A DNA stretch of 35,600 bases, taken from an archaeon. Lineage in GTDB: Archaea > B1Sed10-29 > JAJRYS01. Below the pieces are notes generated by a model, which ran no database searches, had not been told where the DNA came from, and saw only the letters and a program-made list of their open reading frames with translations. Position numbers and translations under genes: made by a program. Shown here in pieces: positions 1 through 8,624 of the stretch (the stretch's first letter is position 1; the number at the start of each line of letters is the position of its first letter). Location: the NCBI GenBank assembly GCA_024275665.1, contig JAJRYS010000012.1:1-35600 (forward strand), in the 5' to 3' direction.

Positions 1-110
1 AACTTTTGATTCCATCCTATTTCAGAATAACAGGAATCAGCGAAACTAATATTATGAGCCTCTAAATATCCTTTTTCAAAATTTTCATTATAATCAATTA
101 TTTTAATCAT
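1..110 (-). CDS. 5' end of a CDS running off the window (hypothetical, begins MIKIIDYNENFEKGYLEAHNISFADSCYSEIGWNQK)
   Basis: Open frame on the minus strand from ATG at 110 to the window edge with no stop; AT-rich; partial. Confidence 0.35.
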   Translation of the reverse strand, partial: MIKIIDYNENFEKGYLEAHNISFADSCYSEIGWNQK

Positions 111-200
111 ACATTCATTTATTTGTTTTATTAAATAAAAACTGTCTTTTTAAAAAATAAGATTAAAAAGAAAAGAGCAAAAAGAGCTCTTTCCTTTAGC

Positions 201-2096
201 TCACTCTTTGTTCCTGATTTCATGCCATTTCTCGATTATGGTTTCTTTCTTCCAGAACGCTATTACCAGCCCTATTATCACGAGGACTGCTAAGGCGTTC
301 AAAGGAGAAGCGAAGGCTCCTACTATTAGTCCTGTGAATCCTGTCTGGTTTGTGTTTTCTTCTTCAGTGGTGTTTGCTTGTTCTTCTGGCATTTCGATTA
401 TCTTAGGGCTTGTCATGTTCTGGAATTCTGATTCTGCCACGTACTTGTTGAACTTGTACTGTACTATGAAAGAGTCCATTGGGTCGAGTGTCACGTTCCA
501 TCCTATTTCAGGGTCTGCTGAGTAGATCTTGTCAGGAGCTGGTGTTATTGTAACCTCGTCCACGTGTTCTGCAAATTCTTTTGGAATGACGTCTTTTACT
601 AGGAAGGTTCTTGGCTCGTTTCCAAGGTTGCTTATCTTGGTTGTTACGTAGGTCTTTGCTTCTGAAGCGTCGTAGTAGTATTCCCTGTACACGTCTATCT
701 TGCTTGTAACGAATTCAGGGTAGTACTTTGACCCAGTGGTTGGCTCGTTTCCAGTTTCAGGTCCTTCTATTACTACTGTTATTGAACTAGTGCTTGTTGC
801 TCCTTCGTTGTCAGTCACGCGTAGGATTGCAGTGTAAGTTCCTGGAGTGTCATACTTGTAGGTTGTTACTCCGTTTGCTGTTGAACTCCAGTCATATGTT
901 CCGTCTCCGTCAAAATCCCACTCATACAACACGATAGAACCGTCTGAGTCTTCTCCTGTTCCAACGAACGCTATCCATTCGTTTACTTCTCCTGTCTTGT
1001 CTTGTCCAGCATAAGCTATTGGTGCTTGGTTAACAGGAGTAGTTTCTGTTGTTTGTTCTTCTTCTTGTGTTTCTTGTTCATTGGTTTGTTCTTCTTCTGT
1101 TTGTTGTTCTGGTTCTAGTATCGTTACTGTTAGAGAGTCAACTGCTTCGTATTCTCCATCACTTACGTAGAAGAAAGCAGTATAGGTTCCAGGAGTGTCA
1201 TAAGAGTGTGTAGTAGTCCCTGAGATTGGGCTCTCCCAATCTATTACTCCGTCTCCTTCAAAATCCCAGGCATAGTTGAGCATGTCTCCGTCTGGGTCTG
1301 TTCCTATTCCATTGAATGCTACTTGGTCTCCTATATAAGCAGTGATGTCTTCCCCTGCTTTTGCTACTGGAGCGTGGTTTTCTTCTTGTGTTTCTTCTTC
1401 TGGTATTGTTGCTTCTATTTGCATGCTTGTGATTGACTCTGCTCCTTTGTCATCAGTTATTTTTAATGTTACTAAATAAGTTCCTGTTCCTGTGTATGTG
1501 TGGGTTGTTGTTAGCATTGTACTTGTTGTTCCGTCTCCGAAGTTCCATTCAACTGCTACTATGGTTCCATCTGAATCATAGGATTGTGAAGCGTCGAACA
1601 CGTACTCGTTAGGAGTAGTGTTATAATATTGTATAATAGCGTAAGGAGGAGTGTTTGTTTCTTCTTGTGCTTGTTCTTCTTCCATAATATAAAATACTAA
1701 TGTCTTTTGAGCTGTTTCATACTTCCTCGTATAACTCCAGTATCCATTATTGTAAGAACTCACTATTGAAGAGCTTATAAAGTCAAGCACTGCGTAATGG
1801 GTTCCTGGAGTGCTGAATGAAATAGTATTATCCACTCTTATCATTGTGTTTCTTGCTATTTTCCTGAATTGTTGTCCTTCGTCTGTAGTGAGGGTGTATT
1901 CTATTCTTGGGAACATTCCATGAACATTAGTGTAAGCTGTTCCAGTTATTCTTATTGGTTCTCCTGTTTTGAACTCGTTTCCGGCAGCAGTGACGCTGTC
2001 AGTGTTTATTGCTGCCAGCACACTTGTGCTGATTAAAGCAATTCCTATTAGGAATATTGCTATTTTTTTAAGATCCATTTTCATACTCCTCCGCAT
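201..2096 (-). CDS. Secreted/surface protein with several PKD domains and a C-terminal TM anchor
   Basis: N-terminal signal sequence; repeated YxWDFGDGTT / YEWDFDGDG...TYTAILRVTDNEGA PKD motifs; C-terminal hydrophobic segment followed by a charged tail. Confidence 0.85.
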   Translation of the reverse strand: MRRSMKMDLKKIAIFLIGIALISTSVLAAINTDSVTAAGNEFKTGEPIRITGTAYTNVHGMFPRIEYTLTTDEGQQFRKIARNTMIRVDNTISFSTPGTHYAVLDFISSSIVSSYNNGYWSYTRKYETAQKTLVFYIMEEEQAQEETNTPPYAIIQYYNTTPNEYVFDASQSYDSDGTIVAVEWNFGDGTTSTMLTTTHTYTGTGTYLVTLKITDDKGAESITSMQIEATIPEEETQEENHAPVAKAGEDITAYIGDQVAFNGIGTDPDGDMLNYAWDFEGDGVIDWESPISGTTTHSYDTPGTYTAFFYVSDGEYEAVDSLTVTILEPEQQTEEEQTNEQETQEEEQTTETTPVNQAPIAYAGQDKTGEVNEWIAFVGTGEDSDGSIVLYEWDFDGDGTYDWSSTANGVTTYKYDTPGTYTAILRVTDNEGATSTSSITVVIEGPETGNEPTTGSKYYPEFVTSKIDVYREYYYDASEAKTYVTTKISNLGNEPRTFLVKDVIPKEFAEHVDEVTITPAPDKIYSADPEIGWNVTLDPMDSFIVQYKFNKYVAESEFQNMTSPKIIEMPEEQANTTEEENTNQTGFTGLIVGAFASPLNALAVLVIIGLVIAFWKKETIIEKWHEIRNKE

Positions 2097-2148
2097 TTTT
2101 AATTAAACATGAATTGTTACTATTTGTGAGGGACTACATTTAAATACT

Positions 2149-4566
2149 TTACGGTTTTAGTTTTTTAGTAAAACCTTTAAATTTAGCAACCCATTGCTTG
2201 TTCTTCTTCGCTTTTTTTCTTGTGTTTGGTCTTTTTTTGACAGCAATTCCTGTATTTGTCAACCCCTTCCTTTCCAAAGCAAACAATCCAGCAGCAATAA
2301 TGCTTAGGAATGTTATTATTGGAGTGAATTCAGGGTCTGCAAGTGCTGAAGTAGCCATCGCAGTCATTCTGCTTCCAGTGCTTTCAGGAGCGTTAGAAGC
2401 ACTCTCATTAGCCTGGGTTATCTCGTTACCTGTTATTACAGAGCCAGAAGTCTCGTTATTAGTAGTCTCATTAGTGGCATTCTCACTAGTCTCGTTAGTC
2501 TCGCTTTCATTCTCTTTTATTTTCTTAACTATAAATCCTCCTCCGCCTCCTGGGTTAGTGGAAGAACCGCTGCTTTGCTGTGGTTTTACAATGCTTATCA
2601 ACACAGTGTAATTACTCATAGCTCCGTTGTCATCAGTAACAGTAAGAGTAACGTTGTAATCAGCAGTAACGTGTGGGAATTCGTGGGCAGGATTCTGTTC
2701 AGTGCTGTTAGTGCCGTCCCCGAAGTCCCAGAACCATGATACTATTACCCCGTCAGCATCAGTGGACTCGTCAGTGAAGTTGAACAAGTACCACGAAGAG
2801 TTAGTGTAAGAAAAGTTAGCAACTGGTGCTTGGTTAGGAGTAACGTTTACTATTATTAAGGTGGTGTTAGTTGCTCCTTGATCATCTGTTACTGTCAGGG
2901 TTATGTTGTAAACTCCTGCATTTGTGAAGACGTGCACTGGCTCTGCGTCAGTAGAGTTGGTGCTGTCGTTAAAGTCCCAGAAGTAATTAGCAATTGTTCC
3001 GTCAGGATCGTAAGAACTTGAAGCATTGAACTGCACTGTTAGTGGTTCTTTTCCTTCAGTCACGTTAGCATCAGCAACTGCTACTGGAGGTTGGTTTGAA
3101 GGGCTTCCTGATTGCGTCACGTTTATCGTGATGTTGCTTGTACTTCTTCCACCAAAACCGTCTTCTACTATGAGTTCTGCAATGTAATTACCAGCAGTTG
3201 AATAAGTATGAGTTCCTATGACTGCCTCAGTGCTTGTGATTACTCCAGTAATGTTATCAGCAGGGTTGTTAACGTCGAATATTAAAGTGAATGTGAGTTG
3301 TTCGTCGTCAGTAGCAGAAGCATTGAACTCTACTGTTAGCGGGGCGGTCCCTTGAGTAGTATTAACATTGAAAGAAGTTATTACAGGGTCTTGGTTCTGT
3401 GTTACGTTTATCAAAACCCAAGCAGTGCTTGTCAACCCATCGTTGTCTGTTACTGTTAGTGTTACATTGTATTCTCCAGGAGCAGTGAACTCATGTGTTT
3501 CTTCAGCATTAGTACTAGTGGTTGAGTCGTTGAAGTCCCAGTGATAAGAAATTATGTTGCCGTCAATGTCGTAAGAATCGCTTGCATTGAACAACACGCT
3601 CAAAGGAGAATAGCCTTTAGTAGTGTTAGTGTTTATCACTGCTACTGGTTCTGCAAGTACTGTGACTATTATTTGGTCTGTTGTTGTTACTCCGTCGTCA
3701 TCAGTAACGTTAAGAATAACAGTAAATGTTCCTGGATTTGAATAAGAATGAGTAACAGTAACCCCGTTGCTTGTTGTTCCATCTCCGAAGTTCCATAAGT
3801 AATTAGTAATCACTCCATCAGGGTCTGTAGAGTTACTGGCGTTGAAAGTTACAAGCTCGTTTACAAGCACTGTCATATCTTGCCCTGCGTCTGCTATTGG
3901 AGGCTGGTTTGGGATTACTGTAATAACAGTAGAGTCAGTGTTTGTTGCTCCTTCGTCGTCAGTCACGCGTAGGATTGCAGTGTATGTTCCTGGAGTGTCA
4001 TACTTGTAAGTTGTTACTCCGTTTGCTGTTGAACTCCAGTCATATGTTCCGTCTCCGTCAAAATCCCACTCATACAACACGATAGAACCGTCTTCGTCTG
4101 TTCCACTACCGTTCAAAGTGATCAAGTGATTGACTTTTACAGTAGCATCAGGGCCAGCGTCTGCTGTTGGCGGTTGATTAGTAACAATTAATGTTTTAGT
4201 AGTGCTTGCGCATGTTCCATAATGGCATACTCTTAATGTGACTTCATAAGTTCCTGGAGTAGAGTACTTGTGGGTTGTTTGGAAAGGAGGGCTGTCGTAA
4301 ATGTCCTCTGACCCGTCTCCGTATTTTATGCTTCCTCCTGTAAGAGGACAGTATCTTATTCCAGTGTTAGTATAATAATAACAGTAAGAATTAGTAGGGT
4401 CGAATGAGAAGTTAACAGCAGTGCTTCCACTATTAGGGTTTATGTTCAAGACTGCTACTACGTGGTATACTGGCGCTCCTCCGCCTCCTCCTGCTACAGC
4501 GAAAACACTACCAAGGAGGGTTATTCCAAACAGGAATGTTAAGAGTGTCTTCTTCAAACCCCACAT
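2149..4566 (-). CDS. Multi-PKD-domain surface protein with C-terminal TM and Lys-rich tail
   Basis: Signal peptide; many tandem PKD repeats (DFGDGT / HxYxxPGTYxVTLxVTDxxG); Gly/Asn/Thr-rich stalk; C-terminal TM. Confidence 0.87.
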   Translation of the reverse strand: MWGLKKTLLTFLFGITLLGSVFAVAGGGGGAPVYHVVAVLNINPNSGSTAVNFSFDPTNSYCYYYTNTGIRYCPLTGGSIKYGDGSEDIYDSPPFQTTHKYSTPGTYEVTLRVCHYGTCASTTKTLIVTNQPPTADAGPDATVKVNHLITLNGSGTDEDGSIVLYEWDFDGDGTYDWSSTANGVTTYKYDTPGTYTAILRVTDDEGATNTDSTVITVIPNQPPIADAGQDMTVLVNELVTFNASNSTDPDGVITNYLWNFGDGTTSNGVTVTHSYSNPGTFTVILNVTDDDGVTTTDQIIVTVLAEPVAVINTNTTKGYSPLSVLFNASDSYDIDGNIISYHWDFNDSTTSTNAEETHEFTAPGEYNVTLTVTDNDGLTSTAWVLINVTQNQDPVITSFNVNTTQGTAPLTVEFNASATDDEQLTFTLIFDVNNPADNITGVITSTEAVIGTHTYSTAGNYIAELIVEDGFGGRSTSNITINVTQSGSPSNQPPVAVADANVTEGKEPLTVQFNASSSYDPDGTIANYFWDFNDSTNSTDAEPVHVFTNAGVYNITLTVTDDQGATNTTLIIVNVTPNQAPVANFSYTNSSWYLFNFTDESTDADGVIVSWFWDFGDGTNSTEQNPAHEFPHVTADYNVTLTVTDDNGAMSNYTVLISIVKPQQSSGSSTNPGGGGGFIVKKIKENESETNETSENATNETTNNETSGSVITGNEITQANESASNAPESTGSRMTAMATSALADPEFTPIITFLSIIAAGLFALERKGLTNTGIAVKKRPNTRKKAKKNKQWVAKFKGFTKKLKP

Positions 4567-4695
4567 AGTGTTACTACTTGTGAGTTACAAAGTATTTAAA
4601 TGTTTTGGTGGTATAATCAAAGTATTAAGCAAGGTAGCAAGGTGAAAAACCAGGCGAAGAGTATAAAAATGATGAATGAATAAGAGTGATTCATC

Positions 4696-5787
4696 ATGAA
4701 GCGAACTTCGTACGTGCTAGACCCATGGTCGTCAGAACTGCCTTCAGACTACAAGCACTTGATGGAAGAATTCGGCATAAAGCCAATAACAGAAGACTTG
4801 AAGAAGAGAATGCCAGACAGTCACTTGATCAGGAGAGGCATCCTGTTCGCTCAAAGAGACCTTGGCAGGATAGTAAAAGCATACGAGGAAGGAGAAGAAT
4901 TCGCAATACTAACAGGAGTAAAACCGTCGAACGTCTTCCACTTGGGAAGCAAGCTAGTAGCAGACGTGCTCAAGTTCTTCCAGGAAATGAACGGCAGGCT
5001 GTTCTACGCAGTAGCAGACATAGAAGCATACCATGCTAACAAACAGTCGCTGGAGAAAAGCGCTGAAATAGCAGTAGACAACATAGCAGACTTACTAGCG
5101 CTGGGAGTAAGCGAGAAGAATTCTTACTTTTATAAACAGTCACAGGAAGAGGAAGTAATGCGAAACGGTTATTTATACGCCCGCAACGTTACCAACAACA
5201 CTCTGAAAGCAGTGTACGGAGACAAGGAAATAGGATTATACATGTCAGCATTAGTCCAAGTAGGAGACATTCTCTTACCAGAATCAGAGAAGTTCGGAGG
5301 ACCGAAGCCAGTAATAGTGCCAGTGGGGATAGACCAAGACCCTCACATAAGACTCACGAGGGACATTGCAGCGAAGCACAGGCTCGTGAGGCCTTCTTCT
5401 GTTTACACGAAGTTCATGCGCTCGCTTACAGGCTCTGAGAAGATGAGCAAAAGCGAGCCAATGGGAATGATATCACTCAACGATGACGAGAAAACAGTAG
5501 AAGTGAAAGTAATGAGAGCATTCACAGGCGGAAGAGTCACCGTGGAAGAACAGAGGGAGAAAGGAGGCGAACCACTAAAATGCGTCGTGTTCGAGTTGTT
5601 CAAGTACCACTTGGAAGAAGACGACAAAAAGCTGGAAGAAAGGTTCAGGAAATGCGTTAATGGGGAAATAATGTGCGGCGAGTGCAAGAAACAAGCAGCA
5701 CAGAGGTTGAAAGAATTCCTGAGAAAACACCAGGAGAAAAAGAAGAAAATGATTCCGAAAGCAAGAAAACTGCTTGAAAAGAAGTGA
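4696..5787 (+). CDS. trpS: Tryptophanyl-tRNA synthetase (archaeal type)
   Basis: Class I aaRS with KMSKS motif (GSEKMSKSEP), ADIEAYHANKQ and VPVGIDQDPHIRLTRDIA typical of archaeal/eukaryal TrpRS. Confidence 0.93.
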   Translation: MKRTSYVLDPWSSELPSDYKHLMEEFGIKPITEDLKKRMPDSHLIRRGILFAQRDLGRIVKAYEEGEEFAILTGVKPSNVFHLGSKLVADVLKFFQEMNGRLFYAVADIEAYHANKQSLEKSAEIAVDNIADLLALGVSEKNSYFYKQSQEEEVMRNGYLYARNVTNNTLKAVYGDKEIGLYMSALVQVGDILLPESEKFGGPKPVIVPVGIDQDPHIRLTRDIAAKHRLVRPSSVYTKFMRSLTGSEKMSKSEPMGMISLNDDEKTVEVKVMRAFTGGRVTVEEQREKGGEPLKCVVFELFKYHLEEDDKKLEERFRKCVNGEIMCGECKKQAAQRLKEFLRKHQEKKKKMIPKARKLLEKK

Positions 5788-5804
5788 AGATCACTGCTTG
5801 TTTC

Positions 5805-6188
5805 TTACAATTCTCCTCCTACTATTACTAATTCTATTCCAAGCGACTTGACCACTGGTTTCAGGAGTTCTGCTTCAGTGCATTCAGCCATTACTATTTT
5901 GTCAACGTTCTCAAGCCTGGCAATGTTCTCTATCTTCTCAGCCCAAGAACCCCACTCGAAGTAATCCTTGAAAGAAACGCTTGTTGGAAGGCTATTCTTC
6001 AGCTCTTCAATGCATTCCTCTGCTTTCTTAATCCTAGTGCCTATGAACGCTGCTGGCACTTCACCCATTTTCTCCTTGTCAACAACGAACAAAGCGATCA
6101 CTGTAACTGGTTTTCCGATGGCTTCGACGAACTCGTCGCTGCATTCTTTCTCGGCAGTAAGCACTGGGACTAACACGTTCATGAACAA
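5805..6188 (-). CDS. Small universal-stress-like alpha/beta protein
   Basis: MNVLVPV... start and ...VDKIVMAECTEAELLKPVVKSLGIELVIVGG end resemble USP-type folds; start may be the internal Met (MNVLVP) at 6182. Confidence 0.5.
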   Translation of the reverse strand: MFMNVLVPVLTAEKECSDEFVEAIGKPVTVIALFVVDKEKMGEVPAAFIGTRIKKAEECIEELKNSLPTSVSFKDYFEWGSWAEKIENIARLENVDKIVMAECTEAELLKPVVKSLGIELVIVGGEL

Positions 6189-6233
6189 AGAATAAGAATT
6201 CTAAGTTTAAAAGAATTTTTCCTACTTTGTTTT

Positions 6234-6515
6234 TCATAAAAACCTTTCAATCTCTTCGTATACTGTTGAACGATGCCCGGCGTAAAGAACAAGCACTTCC
6301 CTGTCAAGCTCTTCAACCCTTATTATCACCCTGTAATCTCCTACTCTTATCTTCCGATAGTTGCTGAAGCCTTTCACCTTATTACTGTACTTGTACGGGT
6401 TTTCTTTTGCTTTTTTCAGTTTTTCAATAATGCGAACGCCTACTTCTCTTGGTAGTTTTTTAATTTCTTTAGCAGCTTTCTTACTTGTTTTTATTTTATA
6501 AGATAAGTTTTTCAT
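6234..6515 (-). CDS. RelE/ParE-family toxin
   Basis: YKIKTSKKAAKEIKKLP ... YRKIRVGDYRVIIRVE ... VLYAGHRSTVYE: typical RelE/ParE pattern; 4-nt overlap with upstream RHH ORF. Confidence 0.82.
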   Translation of the reverse strand: MKNLSYKIKTSKKAAKEIKKLPREVGVRIIEKLKKAKENPYKYSNKVKGFSNYRKIRVGDYRVIIRVEELDREVLVLYAGHRSTVYEEIERFL

Positions 6516-6745
6516 GCAAGCAACTCTTTTTCAAGCTGTTCAAGAGTTACGTATTTGCCTTTCTTGATTTCTTCAACTCTTTTCTCAAGGGCTTTGTAAA
6601 AATCGTTTCTGTTCTTTTCATAAGCATAGAACTCTAGGATAGTCCTAATAGCATCGCTTCTGCTCTCAAACTCTCCTTCTCTTACTTCTTCGTCAATTAT
6701 TTCTAACAGTTTTTCAGGAATCCTTACTTGCACGTTTACAGACAC
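6512..6745 (-). CDS. Ribbon-helix-helix (CopG/ParD-type) antitoxin
   Basis: VNVQVRIPEKLLEIIDEEVREGEFESRSDAIRTILEFYAYE RHH signature; directly upstream of the RelE/ParE toxin. Confidence 0.8.
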   Translation of the reverse strand: MSVNVQVRIPEKLLEIIDEEVREGEFESRSDAIRTILEFYAYEKNRNDFYKALEKRVEEIKKGKYVTLEQLEKELLA

Positions 6746-6830
6746 TAAAAATCACCTGTAATGATATCTCATTACAAGTTTATAAAGTTTTCCAACAGCA
6801 AGAAAGAGAAAGTGAATGGGTCCACCCGGA

Positions 6831-6909
6831 TTTTCGTGGGGAGTTGCGCTTGCCCCAGCGATAGGCCGCTTCACGTGGCCTGCAGGGGTAGAGGGGGTGC
6901 AACCCCTCT
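6831..6909 (-). other. Intron 2 of tRNA-Val (79 nt, T-loop 59/60)
   Basis: Interrupts the T-loop after TTCGAA. A 4-bp central helix TTCG/CGAA with 5' bulge AAA and 3' bulge AAT predicts cleavage that restores TTCGAAT. Internal hairpins GAGGGG/CCCCTC and AGGCC/GGCCT. Confidence 0.82.
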
Positions 6910-6931
6910 TTCGAACCGGGGAGCTTCGCCA

Positions 6932-6962
6932 TACTGCCAACAGCCATTGCTGTGGCTGTTGT
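6932..6962 (-). other. Intron 1 of tRNA-Val (31 nt, canonical 37/38)
   Basis: ACAACAGCCACAGCAATGGCTGTTGGCAGTA: 9-bp hairpin CAACAGCCA/TGGCTGTTG; 3-nt bulges CGA and TAT flank a short central helix (relaxed BHB). Confidence 0.85.
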
Positions 6963-7025
6963 CGTCAAGGCGACGTCCTAACCACTAGACCATGGACCCT
7001 TAATATCTAAAAAATTCTTATCTAA

Positions 7026-7096
7026 TGGACTCGCTGGGAGTCGAACCCAGACTGCTAGCCTGCAAAGCTAGCGTGCTTCCATTACACCACGAGCCC
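7026..7096 (-). tRNA. tRNA-Ala(TGC), intronless
   Basis: GGGCTCG TG GTGT AATGGAA GCAC G CTAGC TTTGCAG GCTAG CAGT CTGGG TTCGACT CCCAG CGAGTCC A; G3:U70 alanine identity pair present. Confidence 0.93.
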
Positions 7097-7276
7097 TTTT
7101 TTTACTATTTAGTTAATATCCTCTGAAATTTTAATATGGATAACCTTTATATAATTATTGTTGATATAATTTTAATTGCGTGCAAGGTAGGTAATGGAAT
7201 GACTGAGTAGTGAGGGACCTTTTTTACTTTTTCTTTTTAAAGCTTTTAAATTAGAGTTTAGATAAAATTATATTTT

Positions 7277-8368
7277 ATGAGTAGTTTTCTTCATGAATTG
7301 ATTGAAAAAGAAACTCCTTTTGGAATAAAATTAACTTCTGATATTCTTTCTGATGAGGCAGAAGAAGTAAGAAACTTTTTCAAAACTTTTAGTCCAACTA
7401 ATTTTTCCAGAGAACCTTGGTTTTATTTTCATATTTCCCCAGAAGCTTCATTATCTCTTAAGTGGAAAATCGAATTAATAAAAAAGCTTTATTATATTTC
7501 AAATAATCAATTTGTTAAATTCATTTTTATTGATTATTATCTTAACGAGTTAGAATACTTGATTAGATTAAGCGTTAAGTACAAGCATTTTTATTCTGAA
7601 GTAAAAAAGGCTTATGATACTTCTGTTAAAGTAATGCTTGAAGGGATAATGAAGAATAATTGGGGCAATCTTCCTTTTATTGATAATAAAATATTCTTAA
7701 TCAAAGATATTAAAGAAAGTCATATGAGTCACAGGCCGCCAGAGTTTCCTTTTCGAGGGAAAACAATTTTATGGGCCTTTGAGACTAGTAAAAAAATTAA
7801 AGAGGTTAATATTGATGGAGTGTGTGGGATCTTACATGGAGGAGTTTTCCCTTCTTTTGTATTATCAAAAATCATAAGTAAACCTGTTCATCTTCTTCGT
7901 TTTTCTTTTTATTCAATGAAAGATACTTATCCAAAATTTATTGATCCTGCTCCAGTTGGAGAAAGGATCATTGTTGTTGATGATGTATATGGTAAAGGTC
8001 GAACGCTACAAATTGTTAGTGATTTTTTGAAAAAGTATGATAATGAAGTACTTACGACAGCTGTTTCTTTTAAACATACTTCAGAAGAAAAAATATACAA
8101 GCCTTCAATTCCTCCTAAATGGATTACGTTTCCACAGTCTCCTTATAGAAAGGAGATTTTATGGGAAGCTTACGGAAATTTATCACTAAAAATAGCTGAA
8201 GAGCTAGCTGCGTTTTTATTAGAATACTATCCAGAGGTGGCTTTTAGAATTTCGAAAACACCCACAAGTTATAAATATTTTGTGGATGAATTTCTCTCCT
8301 ATTTCTTGAAACAATTAAAAAGCATACTAAAAGTGAGGATCAGAACTAAAGATTTAAAGCAAAATTAA
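7277..8368 (+). CDS. Protein with C-terminal type I phosphoribosyltransferase-like domain
   Basis: GVCGILHGGVFPSFVLSKIISKPVHLLRFSFY ... ERIIVVDDVYGKGRTLQIV matches the PRTase PRPP loop (hhhhDDhhxxGxT); the N-terminal ~150 aa are unrecognised. Confidence 0.65.
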   Translation: MSSFLHELIEKETPFGIKLTSDILSDEAEEVRNFFKTFSPTNFSREPWFYFHISPEASLSLKWKIELIKKLYYISNNQFVKFIFIDYYLNELEYLIRLSVKYKHFYSEVKKAYDTSVKVMLEGIMKNNWGNLPFIDNKIFLIKDIKESHMSHRPPEFPFRGKTILWAFETSKKIKEVNIDGVCGILHGGVFPSFVLSKIISKPVHLLRFSFYSMKDTYPKFIDPAPVGERIIVVDDVYGKGRTLQIVSDFLKKYDNEVLTTAVSFKHTSEEKIYKPSIPPKWITFPQSPYRKEILWEAYGNLSLKIAEELAAFLLEYYPEVAFRISKTPTSYKYFVDEFLSYFLKQLKSILKVRIRTKDLKQN

Positions 8369-8413
8369 TTTTTGAAAAGCCACAGATGGGACTTGAACCC
8401 ACAACCTCCTGCT

Positions 8414-8566
8414 CTCTCAAACTGCTCCTGTTACTTGTTTTCCGCTGTGAAGCGGAAACCAGGCCACTTCAGCTTCAGCTGAACGTGGTCTTCAGATGTC
8501 GATTTGCGAACTGGGTAGTTCGCAAATTTGAAGACGCGTAGTCTTCAAATCTGGCTGTGGCAGTCG
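8414..8566 (-). other. Anticodon-loop intron of tRNA-Thr (153 nt, 37/38)
   Basis: BHB: central helix CTCG/TGAG, bulges TAC and AGA, intron helix GACTGC/GCAGTT. Four strong consecutive hairpins inside. Confidence 0.85.
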
Positions 8567-8587
8567 TACGAGGCAGGCGCTCTGCCA

Positions 8588-8624
8588 TTGCTCCCACGAG
8601 CAAAGAAGTTTTGCTTCAGGCGAA
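8588..8624 (-). other. D-loop intron of tRNA-Thr (~37 nt; boundary uncertain by 1-2 nt)
   Basis: The 44-nt insert-bearing D-loop reduces to AATGGCA. The intron 3' end carries GAGC, which can pair with D-stem 5' strand GCTC, leaving AAT/AAT bulges. Internal hairpins GAAG/CTTC and TTGCTC/GAGCAA. Confidence 0.68.

Larger units (their letters stand above)
6817..6999 (-). tRNA. tRNA-Val(GAC) with two introns
   Basis: Spliced model (minus strand): GGGTCCA TG GTCT AGTGGTTA GGAC G TCGCC TTGACG^T GGCGA AGCTC CCCGG TTCGAA^T CCGGG TGGACCC A. All stems pair (one G.U in the D-stem), CCA not encoded. Introns at 37/38 (31 nt) and 59/60 (79 nt). Confidence 0.88.

Noticed and set aside
2149-4566. PKD repeats as a novel repeat system
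   Set aside because: Ordinary PKD-domain repetition; only the near-identical block shared with the neighbouring gene is notable
6752-7010. Four overlapping short ORFs (6752-6940, 6761-6988, 6780-6968, 6816-7010)
   Set aside because: They lie on tRNA-Val(GAC) and its introns; no protein family likeness
7026-7096. tRNA-Cys reading of the 'TGCA' anticodon loop
   Set aside because: 7-nt loop TTTGCAG places TGC at 34-36, and G3:U70 marks alanine
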